64,000 nt of DNA from Climacteris rufus (lineage: Eukaryota; Chordata; Aves; Passeriformes; Climacteridae): NCBI GenBank assembly GCA_013398175.1, contig VZRZ01003922.1, forward strand, positions 161,164 to 225,163, given 5' to 3'. Of this stretch, positions 13,001 to 28,000 are shown piece after piece. The notes under the pieces were generated by a model. The model saw only the letters and a program-made list of their open reading frames with translations. It had not been told where the DNA came from and made no database searches. Numbering within the stretch: position 1 is the first letter of the stretch; every line of letters starts with the position of its first letter. A program made the position numbers and the translations under genes.

Positions 13001-16000
13001 CCAAAGGTTTGTAAAGCAACTTGCATCTTGGATACCAGTTGCAATTGATAGGAGATTGATTCTGTAATAATAAATATTCTGATCACAAGTGTTCTTAGCA
13101 TCAAGCAGAATAGATGGTGGAATTTATTTTTAAACATAATTCTGCTGTTAAAATAAAAACAGCAAATCTGAATCCAAACCTTTTTCAAAGTGATCCCCAA
13201 TGCTTCATGTTGAGCATTTGCTTTTTGCCATCTGCTATTTTCTCTATTTGTCAACACATGTAGGCTTAACATCTTGAATGAACAGGCAGATGTAAAATTT
13301 CCAAAGCTAAAAAGAGTTGGAGATCTTGCCATATGTCATCCAAAAGATAACTATATTTGCAGTTAAATCTCAGGATTGACCTTAATAATACAAAGTAGTA
13401 CGCCATTAAAAATGGTTGAATTGTAGCTCTATAACAATGACTTCGTAAGGCCAAATTAACTTAAAACTGATGAATTTTTAAAGCAGAACCTGGTTTTGTT
13501 AGTTCTAACAAGTTGGTGATGAAAAAGGTTAATAACTCAGAACAAAACTGTACATAGACACTCTGCTAGAGTGAATATATTTGCTTATCATTTAGCCATA
13601 TTTTTCTTTACTCAGTTTTTTCATTTGGTCAGGTCACAACATATCTTTAAATGAATTATTTTACTATAGATAATATCAGTCCAGTCCTTAAGAATAGTAT
13701 TAGTTTGATTCAGAAAACAGATTTGGGCTACCCTACACCTTCCAACTATTTAAGTATCTTTATAAAATTTCCTTGGAACTTAATGAAACATGAATTTATT
13801 TTTTTAATAATTCTTGTGTGACTTTGATACCTGGATCATCTTGATACTCTATTATTGTAACCATCACTACCAGCTGAAGATGACAGACTTTTGGGCACAA
13901 GGTGCATGTGCTACTGTCAATTTTATGAAAAGCTTATTTATAAAAGAAAATAAAACTTTTGTGTATTCAGGCTCATACTCTCTGGCACAGACCTTCAGCC
14001 AGTAATTCTGAAAGAAAAAAAAATGCAAATGAGTGCTTTGAAACCAGCATAGCTCAATGCAAAGATTCCTTGGCTGGCTGTTGTCAATTTATGCTGAAGT
14101 GCTTTCTGAAGCACAGCAGACTTGCAGTTTTCCTCTGAAAGGAACCCAACAAATTTTGAGAGTTAATATCTTGTTGAAGTGGTAGGAGTTTGGTCTTTAA
14201 TTTTCTGTCTTGAGAACACACTGGTGAGTTGAGATATTTGGGATCCACACAGCCTTGATCCACAGTAGTTTCAACAAGATGATTGCTTAAATGGATAAAC
14301 AGGTTTTATGCTCTATACTTGTTTTTTTAAGGAATCCATGCAGCTTTTAAGAAGGACAATGCTTATGTTTCATATCTGTGAATAAAATCAACAGAATATT
14401 AAATTAGACCAACAAAACCAGGACATTTGGGGGGGCGGAAAGTAAAACTATATTATTATTGGCACAGTTTTTACATCTTCTTTTGGTCTAGCACTTTGTG
14501 GCCAAAGAATGAGTTGTCAGATTGTTTTAGAATTTTTATGTAACTGCTTAATATCTGAAAACTGCTTTTTACAAGGAATAAAGTCACCAAACACACAAGC
14601 TTTGTCTAGCTGAAAATCAGGTGTCTGTTCCTGTTGATGCTGATGATATTATAGGATACCTTTCAACTGGAAAAAAATTATTGTGCAGGAAAATTATATG
14701 CTGCTGTTACAATGTGTGCCCTAATCTTAAAGAAAATCCATGTAATTTGAGCAGGCAGTATGCAAGAAGCTCTGATTTTTAATATGGCGAGGAAATAAAA
14801 TGTGCCATTTAACACAAAGTGTTACAAAGATTATCTTTTTATCAAAAGGGGTGGTGTGTGTGTATATAAATACAAAGTGTTAAGGTGCTCACTTGATCTA
14901 TTTAAAAGAGTAGAAAATTTGCAAACAGAGCATCAGGCATGGATGAGAATGACTCTCAGCAATAATAAATAAGAATATTAATAGAAATTTAATTTAATGA
15001 AGCAAAATAACTTCAGGAAGAGATTATTCCATGGAGCATGTTTATAGGAAAGACATGTGACTTTCTGTAGAGCTAAAAATCTGTTACCAGATTTATGTAC
15101 GCATCTGAATTCTGCAATCACAGGAAATGCAGTGGATGTCATAGGTAAAGACCTGCTTGCTTGATTGTTGTTTTAGAGTTTGTTGCAAAGTGAATTCACT
15201 CCTGAAGGGCCCTACCTACTGAGGAACTTCATGCTGAGTTTAAGTTGAGAATTTGAACCTTGAGAATGAAAACATTCTGAATTTTGTATTGGAGGTCTCA
15301 TCATAATGCTTTTCATGAAATTCAGGCAGCGTGTGTATTCCTTTTTAAATATCATTTGCAGGGCTTTTATTTTTTTGTTTGAATAGCTGCATACTTGTTA
15401 GAGGTATTTAACAGATCATCATGCTTAGCTAATTCTAACTTCACCTGACTGGTAGAAAATGGATTTGTAATTTGACAATATAAACAGAACACGTTCAGTG
15501 CAGCCTGGTTGGAGGTTGACTGAAGTTAATCTAATTGCTACAGAGAGGAAGATAAGCCCTCAAGTTTAATACAAAGGACTATTGTTTTAACACTCAGGGT
15601 AGTTTTACTTTGAGCTGTTCTTTACATCTGATTTACTAATTATTACTTTAATAAAAAGAAGGGGGCATATTTTCAAGTTGTGACTTGAGAAGTTGATTAC
15701 TAGCCTAGGTAGTGCAAAGTGAAGCTCAGTGTTACAGAAGTCATTAATTCAAACAGCTTCATTAGCCAGGTCATGATCGTGCTGCTGTTCCTGCTGCTGC
15801 TTAAACTCTGAGAGTTGTTGGATTTATTCACCTGACTTTGCTGTTGGTTTTTGTTTGGTTTTTTCCTTACCTCAGAAGAGTTCACCATGATGCTTGGTGG
15901 GAGGTCTGGAGAACAGGTACTCACACAGGTGACGATCGTGTTGCAGATGTTGGAATAACAGGAGCTCTGATCAGCCTGAGTAGCATCACAAATTGGTTGC

Positions 16001-19000
16001 ATATGACAAGGTGGTGCTTAAAGCTGAGCACTGTGGAGCTGTGTGCTGCTGCCACGTCTGAGCTGAAGCTCCTGCTGGCTCCTGGGAGGGTGTGAAGCTG
16101 GTGGCAGTGTGTCCTTGGGCTGGAAGTGCTGTCCCTCAGTGACTGTGCTGCACAGAATGAGGCAGCTGGCTGATCCAGGGCAGTGCAGGGATTCAGCAGG
16201 CAGCTGGAGGGTGGGCTCTGCACACACCCTGCACACCAACTGCCTGAGAAAATACCCTGACTTGCAGAAGAGATGCACTGGGGAGAGGGATCAAAGGATG
16301 TGCTGAAGTGTCCTGGTAGAAAAAGGGGCAGCTCAGTTTATATGGAGCAATGTCTCACTACTTTGTAATGTGTAATAATTTTTTTAAGATGGAGTGAATT
16401 TTAACAACTGCGTGGGGTGTGAATATCTCTACAGAAGAAAGTTTTATATTTGACTTACATGGAACATGAGAAAACCCACAGCGTCACAAAATAAGCCAGC
16501 AAGCTATACATTTCTTATCCAGGTAGTTCAGCCAGTTTTGAAAGTAATGTTAGTGTGGAAAATTATTTCTAAATTTAACCTGTTTATGTACTGGGTTATT
16601 GTCCACAGTTCATTTGTCATAATGAGCAGCTTCTGATACCTCATCCTCTGTAGATTTATGGTACATCCATAACAGGCTGGGCATCAGGCAATTGACTTGG
16701 TTTGGCCAGTACATTCTTGGCCTTGGATGTCATTTATAATCTGTAGAGGAATCCAGTGCCTCTCTTGAATATTTTGTGCACTGGTAATAACTTATTAACA
16801 ATAAGTTAAGAATAACTTAATAACAATTAATAACTTATATAAGTTATTAATTGTAACAATATATTTTAAAAAATATCTGTACTGTCTTTGGTAGACCTTT
16901 TGTGAAAGGTGTTCAGTACTCATATTCACTGTGTCCTGAGTCAGTATAAAATTAAAATTCTGATTAAAAATAAAATCTTAAGTAGAAGCTTATTAAATGC
17001 CATAAAGATGTTTCTTTGATTCTTGTAAGTGTTCTTTCAGCATTTTGAAGACATATATAAGTAGTTTTATGTTGTGCTGTGTGCTTATCTCATTTCTAAA
17101 GTGAGACATATGAAATAAAAATTATACAGCAGGATATGAATTAAAGCTCAAAGCTACAAAGACCAGCATAATCTTTTCACATAATAAATGTTCTAATTAT
17201 TCTGATGTGTGAACAGCCACAGTCAAGAGTACCTTGAGCTGTTCAACATTTCCAAATCAGACTGTGTATTCAAGTGTCTACTTGAGAAACTGTAAGCACC
17301 AGGTCAATTATTTAAAGAAGCTTTAACCCCAGAACAATGGCTTGAAGCATAATGAAAGTTAAGGGTAGAATCAATCATCTTGCAATAGCTGTGTTTGTGT
17401 AAGGATTTCTTATTGTTCTTAAATGAAATCGAATGTGTTTGTGATGAATCTGAAGTAGTTCTACATTTTTAAAAATACTGTCATGTGATGTACTAACCTG
17501 TAAAACTGTGTTTTGGGGACTTGTTTTTTTTTTATTTAAATAATTTGTCTTTGTGTGATTTTGTCTTCTGTTTGAAATACAGAATATTACAGAAAATTGT
17601 TAAAGCAACACATTCTCACGTTCCTTCTTTCCTTCATCTTTACACACTTCAGAGTCAGAAAATCCCCATCTCAATGACATAACTGTCCCAGCCTCCACCT
17701 TTTCCTTGTCTCAGTGCCTCACAAATGCTTTCTCATCTCCCATTGAGCTCAAATGCTCAGCAGATACATGCTCATTTGAACTGATTTAGTGCAGAGGCAA
17801 ATTCTTATACCTGAAGGGTTGGCTTGTAGGATACTTTATAGACAGCTAATTATGATAGAAACAAAGTTCCTCTTTTTGTAGTCTGCCAGTCATTTGGATA
17901 AACTCTCATTTCATTTTCAGTACATTAAAAGTAATGTTTCAAGTCTGAAAAGTCAGTAGTCAGATACTGACTGGCTGTTAACAAAAACTTGACCCTTCAT
18001 TGTTATTCCTATGAAATTAACAATAATGAACCAAGTTCAGTCTGTTTTGCTTGGATTTATGACCTAAGTATGTCCACAGTCAAAGAAGGTAAAGATGAAT
18101 GAGTTTTCTGAGCAGCATCTTAGTCAAACATTTTTCTTTTCTTGACAGAACATTGGATAGTAACTCATGATGTGTTTGAGGGGAGGCTGAACAGGAGCTA
18201 CTCTTTTAAGAGGTGTTTGCCTTCTGTCAGAGCAATCCAGTGGTGGCTCCTACTGCCACAGAAGAGCAATGCCAAGTATTGGCTTGGGAGGATTCTCCTA
18301 GTGAAACTGTGGCTTCTGTAAATATTCTTATTGAAACTCAAGGAATGAAAACCTTGGATCATTCCTCTACAAAACCTGTCCTAGGTTTTGACTGTACTTT
18401 TCCATCTTTTGACTATTCCTTTCTAAAATGGGGCAGTTTGTAAAGGCTAAGACTGCCTAGATTGAGTGTTATTAAATATCAGTGTCCAAAAGCTCAGTGA
18501 TAAATTCTAACAAGTGAGCAGAATATTCCATTGTCATGTGACTTCCTTGAGTCACCCTGGAATTGTGTCCCTGTAGTGTTGAGGACACACTGCCAAAGTT
18601 GTTTCCTGGCTGCAAATGGAGAAATTTGCCAACCACATCCAACCTCAAATTAGACATTAAATTAACACAAAACTAGTGCTCAGTCCAGGTAGGAATACGT
18701 CCTTCAAGCCTATGAATAAATCCAATCCAAACTAATTTCTCAGTTTATGTGATTCCATGGATTATGTTTGGAGTTGTTCTGTCACTATGCTATGAATTTT
18801 TGAAATAATGCCAACTTTTTTTTGTTATTGTTGTATTTTTTTCATTGTGTTTTGGGGTTTTTTTGGTCTGTTTTTTAGTACCAGTGTGATGTCCATGAAG
18901 TGGAGTCTTTGAGCCATAGTCACAGCATGCTTCATGGTCTCTGATTTTAAGGGTTGAAACCTCTCAAGATACTTTAGGCTTATTTGCACTGCCAAAGATA

Positions 19001-22000
19001 ATAAAGTCTGCACAAGAGGCTGTGATGCTTAGGTTTTTATTTGGATATAGTGCAACATGTTTACTATGGTATCACTCCAGTTAAGCTGCCTCGTAAAAGT
19101 AGGTTATTTCTTCATGGGTTTTGCACCCAAAGTGTTCCCGAGTGCTAAATTCTGTCAATATGTAGCTTTTCATGTCCATTTTAAAAGTTATAATTCAATA
19201 AGGGCCAAACCTACTGTTTTGAGATCTCAATTGGCTTCAAACACTGCAGAGATTCTGTACTACTCTCTGAGATGGTGAAAGCTGAAAGAAATAGTTTCAA
19301 GAAAACAAAGCATCAAAACCACTTTCAATTTTTGAAGTGTTATGCAAGTTTTACAGTTATGGTTGCCCATAAATAATTTTTAAGTAAGTGCTACATTCTT
19401 CAAGGCCTGCTTTCCACAGTGGTATCTGCAACTGAAGTGTCTTAGGGACTTTGATTATTTTGCATTATGCTTAAATCTGACCTCTCAGAGGTGTCTGTCT
19501 TTTTTAGGTATTCCAACTGGGTTGGAAAAAGAGTGGTATACTTTGGTTTGGAATATTGTGTTAGTGAGTGGGGGCAGGGGGGACAACACGGAAAACTGCT
19601 TTGTGTTCAGCAGCTCTTTGGAAGTTGTGGGTATCACAGCAGTTGACTTCCTCAGCCTGCAGAAAGGTTTTCATCTTGCAAGTCCCAATGCCAGCTGAAG
19701 GCTTCTGCCCCAAACTGCCTGTCCCTGCCCTTCTGCCAGGTGTTACTGAGCCAGGAAACAGCATCCTGGGGGTTTTCCTTCATGCACTGCTGTACATGTC
19801 AGCTGGAAAGGTTCCTGCCCATTTTTTCAGTAGTTTAAGCGACTGTGCCTGTTTTGGTGATCTGGAGGGTGGTTTGTGTTTGTTTGTTTTTAAGTTGTAG
19901 GGTTTTTCTCTATAATACAATAGAGGGTTTGGGGGTTTGCTTTCCCATGAAAGTAGGATTTGCCTAAACTAATTTCCTAACTATTTATTTGTCTGGCATT
20001 GTTTTTTTAACTAGGACCACATTAATCTTGCCTAATGGACAGAACATTGTTTAATGTGACATTTAATAGTGCCAATTGTAAGCATAGAAGCCAGAAACTT
20101 TAAAACAACTTCAAAAATTCCCTTTGTATTTTTACCCTTATACTCTTGTAAATTTAAAAATGTTTGGTTTTTTCCTTCATCCCTTTCCTAGTTTTTGAGG
20201 GGTTTTCTATTGTTTTTTTTTCTTCTGCTGCTGTATCTTTCAAAGCTCAAAACAGTTGGGTGATGCTACAGAACCATGATAACAGCAGTTTCATTAGGAA
20301 AGGATTCTAGTCATACATGATATATAATCTTTAGACTTTAATAATTCACTGCTGAGAATAAAATGTTTTTCATTAGAAATTACTTTTTAGTGTAAGACCT
20401 GCTCTGCAGTCACAGGACTTTTACAAGTAGGATGAAATTGAAGGTGACTGTTTCCATGGAAGTTGAAATGTACTTCTGTAAAGCATAGTTAGAATTACAG
20501 TGGCAATCCTGCTGCTACTGCAAGTAAACATCTAAAACAAGTGTGCAAAAGATGGGGATTTTGGCAGCAGACAGTAGGTATGGAGGACACAAAGCAGATC
20601 TCTCTTCAGATTTTACAGATGGCTCTCAGCTCAGATTCGTGTCCAACCTGACAAAAGACTTCAGATTTCCCAGTGAATAATAGAGCCATTCAAAACACTG
20701 GACAGAAATTAAGATTATCAACCTGTGTGATTTAAATATTTAAGGTGATGTTGTGGTGAAATTCTTGGCTTAATTAGAGAGAAGATTGAGGAAATTGAAA
20801 GTATGTTTAAACAAGATAGCTTTAAAAAAAAGAAACCCAACATGGAAATTAATGAGTTTATGACAGTATAATTTAGTCTGTGGGTTTTTAAATTGCATTT
20901 TAGAGGGCTCCAGCAATTTTCAAGACTTTGCTGCACTGGATTGATAGTCCCATCCTGTGTTTTTGCTGGTGGCTGTCAGTAAATGCCAGTTATGTGTTCT
21001 GCATAACTGTTGCAGATTGCTGTGTGCATTTAATCCTAACTTCTTATTAACTCTAGCTGTTTTTGAAAGAAAGCAGCTTGGGTTGTCTGTGGGTGTTTTC
21101 TTTTAAAATTATACTTTGGGTAATGAATAACTAAAATGTTAGGGGGAAATTCCTTTTTCCTGCGGTGTGCTGTCTTGAGGCTGTTTTGCTGCAAATATTT
21201 GAGTCGCAGCAAGTGCTTCCTTATAGTAACAGGTATAGCAGCAATGATGTTATCTGAAATATTTCTGTTTGGTGGATTTTATTTGTCTGAAGCAAAGGTG
21301 TAGGTCTGCTGTGCTGGATCTTGTGTGTAACAGTGGTTATTTCTGGCCAGCAGATGATGGAAAAGATTAATAATGTGTGTAAAACATGCAAGCAGTTGAA
21401 TATTGTGTGAGAAGATTGATACTTGCATAACAATTTTGATGAGATTATAAGGAGGAAAAAGGGACAAGGCAGTTTTCCCCAGCTAGTTGATCACTGAGCA
21501 ATGTTAGAAAAAAGTCATAGAATGGCTAAGTTCTAAGAGATCAGAAGGAAAATGAAACAGTCATCTTTTATTTTTCTTCAAATGAGGAACATTTCCCATG
21601 TAAGAATCATCTTGGAGATGGACAGTGAAGACTGTAGTCAGTGTCAAAGCAGATAACAAGATCAGGTAGGGCAAGGCTGAAGTTGTTAAAAAGCTGAGAG
21701 ATTGTTTGTGTTTGGGGAAAAAAAGGAAGAAGAGATGGATTGAAGTAATGAATCAAGTAGATAAATTCCTTGCTCTTTTGTCCAGCTGTCTTTGGATAGA
21801 CATCCTTTGGGGAAGTTTAAATCTCTCTATGAAAAGATTGAATGTCACGAGGAGCTCTTCACTTTCTGTTTCTCCTCTCTGCAAGTGGAAAAAGCAGGCT
21901 CCTTCCATGTTCCCTGCTAATTTCTGCCAAGTGAGTGAGCATGTTGAAAAGATTGATTGTGGGCTAGCAAGGCACATTTAAGACCTGGCATCATTCTTTT

Positions 22001-25000
22001 CGTGGAAATTAACGAATTCCACATTTTGGAAAGAGCGCTTTGCAAGATCAGTGAAATACAAAAAGCACCTTTAAAATTACCGTGCTTTGTGCTGTTTTAA
22101 CATAAGACCACTCCTCTCTTCTTTTTTTTTCCCCCTTTCCCAAATACTTGTCACAGGAAGTTTCTCAGTACTGAGTTGTGCTGGTTACTCAAGAGCTTCC
22201 AAAAACACAGACGAATGTGGAACCTGACTTGGGAAAGTCCTCACACTTGACTGTGGATATCCTGCTGAAATAAATGCATGTGGTACATCCCTGGTGCTGC
22301 AGATGAAATACGAGTGCCCTGTTTAGTGCACTGAACATACGTCTTGCCTCTTCCAGTCTTTGTGTACAAGAGAGGATGTGATCCCAGCAGTTCAGTTTAG
22401 AAAGACTGTAGGAGATGAAGAGTGAAGCAAATATTTGCAAACAATACTAAACTTTCTGGCTGGCTGTGTCCCTGGTGGAGTGCAGAGAACAATGCTGTGT
22501 TTTGCTGTGACCTGCTAAGCATTAGGTGGCAGTAGCGTGTTGTGTTTGGCAGCTGCTTTGTCGTTCGATTTTTATCTTCTGTCTTCAGTGCAGTTTCATA
22601 AAAGGAGAAAACATGGTTTTTATTTTTTTTTAGTTTTTATAAAATGCTGATTTACAGTTGAGTTGGCTGTATGTGACTGTAAGGGCTGCTGTTTGGAGTC
22701 TTGTGTGCATAGGTGGGCTTAGTGTGCTGTAGGATGTGCACTATATTCATGACATTTTCTGGTCTGTAGTATCTAACAGTGATAACATTTACTGCAAGTA
22801 TTCTGATAATAAATATGCTGTTAATGGCCAAGTGAGTTTAGTTCTGCAGCCTTTACTTTTTCATAAGCTATGTTACCATTTCTAAACTTAATATAGCCTG
22901 TCAGATGAAGTAGGGTTGGTTTGGTTTGGTTTGGTTTTTTTTTTGCGTGTGTTTGCTCTTTATTCTTAGATAAAACAATCTTAGGCTCAAGAGAAAGTTG
23001 GTAGGAACATAATTAACCTTTCAGCACAGTGGTGTTATTGTCACTCCAGATCTTGGAGAAGTGCAGTTACCTTGTGACCCTTTTGGAGGGTGTTTTTTCC
23101 TTTCATCCTTGTTTCTCACAGGTGTAAAGGGTCTCAAGGATTTCGGAACTGTGTTGCATTGTATTAATTGGGTAGGATGATCAATTAATGGAAGAAGAGC
23201 AGGAAAGTGTTGACAGAACATGCTACCTAATTAGTACCTGATGGACCATGTAGGCCACAGGGCCCAGACTGTGATGTTGCCTCAGGGTGGCAGCTATACA
23301 AGACCTCTATATGCAAAATAGGCCTGTGGAAAAGCCAGGGAAGGAAATCTTCATTGCTGAAATATTTCCCTTCCCACTGCAACCTTGGGGAAAGCTGGAG
23401 ATACTTCATAGAAGGAGCACATGTCAACTTACCAACTGTGTTTTGTACAAGCCTTGCTCTTAACTCATGTAGTCTTCTGTTTGTTTATGTATTTTCTAAT
23501 GTAAGAGGTGAACTACAAATAGTTGCTTTTTTTTTTGAAACAAAACTGCTTTTTTTTAATGTTGTTTTTTTTTATGTAGTAAGTGAGAAGTACTAGGGCA
23601 GTAAGATTTCCTGATGGCTCATGTGAGAAAATGGCAAGCAAAAGGATTCTAAGTGAAGAGCAGCCAGCACCACAGTGCTTGAGGGTTCCAGCCCAACTGG
23701 TTTTCAATTACACAGTAGTGCTCAAGAGTTTTTCAGTTGAAATTTAAGTCATTATGAATGGAAAAGCACTTTGAGTCTAGGAAGGTAGGATGCCAGAATT
23801 AGTGACTGATAATTAGTGGGGTTTTTCCATTCATTTGTATAAATATGTTGGTAATTAATTCACGTTCATCTCTCAGAAATTCTTCATCTAGTGATAGAAG
23901 TTTAATGTTTACATGCTTAAAACAAAGCTTATTCCGAAACTAACTCACTTTCTCCTGCAGTTTAAGCTTTTGTTTTACTGAAATAAACATCTTCCTGTTT
24001 AAGAGTACTTTTATTGAATGAATGACTTTTTTTTTTTGTATAATAGTGTATTTTTTCACCTTGCCTTAATTTTATAACTTCAGCTGGTGAAGTTGGAAAG
24101 TGGCTTCTTTCTGTGACCTTTCAGTGAGCGCCACAGGGTGGGGGCCAAGTGCACGTTCGTCACGTTTTTCCTTGATCATCACAGGTGGCTCAAATGTGCT
24201 TTCCTTAAAGTTCCTTAGCCAAAAATTCGAATTCCAGTTTAATAAATGGCTTGATCATTTGGCCTGTGTTCTGATTTAAAACCCATCACAGAATGGATTC
24301 TGCAGGAAGGAGTTCAGCCCTAGAGCACAGCAGCCACTGTGTGCTCTGTATATCCTGCCCACAGCCAGAGCAAATGATCATTTGGAGGCGTTGTGCTTGG
24401 TTGCTCAGCTGTAGCTGACATATGCATGGCATAGGTAATACCAGATATGTGGTAATTCTCTTACATGCTGATGGGGATTTGTGGCTGCAAGTATTCAGTG
24501 TGACGGTGGATGGAAAATTAGCCAAAGTGTTAACTTCAGGTGTAATTCTGTAGCTCTTGGAGTGCTGTAATTGCATTATGTGGTTCCTTTTCTGTGCTGT
24601 GTCCAGCAGGGAGACTGCTCAGCTTTACCTTTTGGTGCTTTATCAACTGATCTGGAACTTTGAATACATGCTGCATCATTTGATTGAAAATACTGCTACA
24701 AGCCCTGCAGTGACAGCTTAGAATTGGGATTGTGCAGTTTTACCAGGGTGTAGAGTGATGAGGGGAGCCCACTCTCCTACACTGCATTAAGCTTAGCTAC
24801 GGTATTTTAGATGCAGGAGTTTAATGTCTTGGATAGTTTTAAGTATAACTTTATTGAGCCCTGAGACCAATAGAAGCAGAATTATTTGCTCATGAAGGCT
24901 GGGGCCTGGTCCAGCCACACTTTAAACTGCCCAAGGACAAAGATTTCAGGGTGGGTTTTTAAACTGCCCAAGGACAAAGTAGGATAAAGTTTAAAGTACC

Positions 25001-28000
25001 CTGCTGAAAAACCCAAAGGATATTTGGGAAAAACCCAAAAGCATATGAAAATCCAAAAGGATAAAGTTTAAAGTACCCTGCTGAAAAACCCAAAGTCAGT
25101 CTGAACTTTGCAGTGGAGGCAGGGTTTTTCCAGCAGCTCTCACGCTAATCCTGCTCACAGTCTGCAGCAGGAGACTCTCAGATAGGCACTTCTGGACCAA
25201 AGTGACAAAACTCTTTTTCCAAATGTAATTTTAGAAAGAGGAGGAATGCTGCACTAAGCTTAATTGTCCAATCTTGATTCCCAAGCTGGGAAGATGAAGA
25301 CTGAACACAATCTTTTTGTGGAGAGACAGAGAGAAAAAAAAATCTGAGTACAAGGACAGACAATGTCAGCCTATTTTGATTTTTAAATTATTTAGAATAG
25401 TTGTTGCTTTTTTAGATATTTATAGATATGGCTTAAATATTGTGGTCATGTGGCCAGATTAAGGAATTTTGTTTTAGGAATTGTAATTGCTTTCTTACAA
25501 AAATGTGTCCTCATGGTCTGTAAATAACTAGAGAAATGGATGCAATTATATGACCCAATCCAGCCCTTGTTTAGCAGTTAATTTCTCCAGATTTCTATGA
25601 GCATTTGTTCCGACCTACACAGATTTGGTTGTTGGTTTAAATCTAGCCAAGGCTGGTGGTGTCTTAATTGCTACCACAGAGCAGCCATTTGGCCTGTGCG
25701 AGATGAATGTTGTCAAGGTACCTTCTGCAAGGCGGACATTCATCCACTGGGAATGTATCAAGAAAGTTTTCATTAATTGGTCCCTTTGTTGGCATTTGTG
25801 GCAGAGCAGCCAAAAACTGAGTATGAACAGACACTATGTCAGGGGGTGAGATTTATTGGCAAGTCTCAGTAAAAACTGGTATTTACTACTTATATTGTGA
25901 GCAGGGGCAAAGGAGTTTCCTCCTAAGAACAGCCTAGCATTAAATTTACTCAGATTTTTTTTTAAGGCAGGGAAATGTAACAATTCAGACTCAATCAGAA
26001 GTAAAATAGGAAATAGCCAGTTAATGTTTTTCTTCGTAATGTTGGCTGTCTTGCAGCTTCTTTTTAATGTGATGTGAAGTGTTATGATGGGCTCTGTAAT
26101 GTACAGACAGATTTGCATGGACCTATGAATGCTTCTGTTACATGAGAACACTTGACAGTTTTTGTCCTGACTTCATTAGCTTAACCTGTGGATAATAACA
26201 ATTACAGTTGATAATGTATAAATGTTGAATAAAGCATGACAAATGTTTTTAAACATAGTTTTAAATTTTGATATTTCTGTGTTCACATTAACTTCTGCAT
26301 TTTGATCTTGTTGCTTTGTTAAAAGGATGCACTTCATTATATTGCAAAGGACATACTGGTAATGATTTGTGCATTTTGTGTGCAACATCCTTGTTTGTTG
26401 CTAAACTTTGTACAGACCAAGGCTGTTTTCATTAGGCTTTCTGTTCTGCTTGCTTAGGCCCATTTTGTCTTTGAAAGAATTTTAACTTTTTTAATGTCTC
26501 AGTGTGTTATAAATAAAATAACAGTTTGGGCGTATTACTCTGAGGGAGAGTTCTCATTCTGAAATTTGAATATATTGTCTGTTCAATATTGAGCTTTGAC
26601 ACAAGACTAAATAGATTGAAACCCCAAATACTGATAATGTTATTCATAAAAATGTTTGGTATTGATCTGTGCAGTTCCTGTAAGGAAAGTTTCATTCTCT
26701 TGGATTCCAATCCACGAGTCTGGCCATGTGGTTGGAAAATAATGGCTTGGGTTTCCCTCTTCATCTTGTTGCTTGCAGAGTTTCCTCCTCCTCACTGTTT
26801 CTCCCTTCCCAGCAGCAGAGTATCCAGCTCTTGTTCCCCTCACTCCTGTCGGAGCTGTGCCCTGCTCTGAGCTCACACTGTCCAGTGCTTAGCCATGGCA
26901 ACTTCCACTTCTGCAGTGTTCATCCAGCCAAGCCTTTGCCTGCCACTTTTGTGACTTTCATCTCTTCTGTTTGCAATTTGAATTCGGTTCTTTCATTTAT
27001 CGAAAGTGGTACCGCCACCAGATATGGAGTGTTCTCTGTGTAAAATGTGGGTTGAATTTCTCTGCCCTGACCATTACTGAGGGTCTTTCATCACTGCTTA
27101 TTTTTTAGTACAGATACACGTCTTTTTACAAATTCCGGAAGGCGTTGTAGTGTAGATTGTGAAAACATGTATTAAAAAAAGGTAATTTATAGTTGCTTGG
27201 AAATCCTACTTCTAGCTGCATTACATGGATAAAATGCTGTCCAGCTATAAAACTATTGTAGCTACTGCTGTTTGTCTAACATGGAGAAAGGGAGAAGGAT
27301 GCTAAGAGAGACTGAGTTAATTTGAGATGTTAATATTCTATCACTTACTCTTAATTAAAGCTGAGATTTAGTCATTAGCTGTAGCTCCTCCAAAGGCACA
27401 AATACTTGGATTAATCTAAGTAATCCTCTGGTAAAATCCTACTACTTGCTTTACTCAAGACACATCTCCAGCTTTAAATATATCCCTTATTCAAATATAG
27501 GCACACATTCCCTATTGAAATAAAGCAGGAATTCAAGACTTGTCCAGACTTGTCAGTTCGAATTAGCAAAGTGATTCCGTGAGACTGTAGATGATTTCAG
27601 AGTTAAAAATCTTTAATAAATCAGATCATTTAGAAATTTACTATGCTGTAATTGTTGGTAGTACTATTTAGTGGTTACTTTATGACTTATGATAGTAAGT
27701 CCAGAATAGTCTAACTTGAATTATGGAGCTCTGATGTTTTTATCATTGTTCTATGCCTCTGTTTACTTTTGAATTTTAGAACTTTTGACTTCTAGAACTT
27801 TGAATTGTAGAACCTTAATGGTTTCCCTTATGGGGGGAAAAAAATCTAAAAGGGTTATAATAAAAATTTTAAAGTCTAAAAATACTTCTCCAAAGTAATT
27901 GTCTCAGGAGACAAGGTCAAGAATGTAATGCAGCCACATTTGATTCATCCTTTTTATTTTATGCTGAAGGTTTCTGCAAAAGCTTGACAGCTTTGCAGGA

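Noticed and set aside
21500..21545. gtcatagaatggctaag, like the start of a CR1 tail
   Set aside because: Only a dozen matching bases, with no continuing CR1 sequence.
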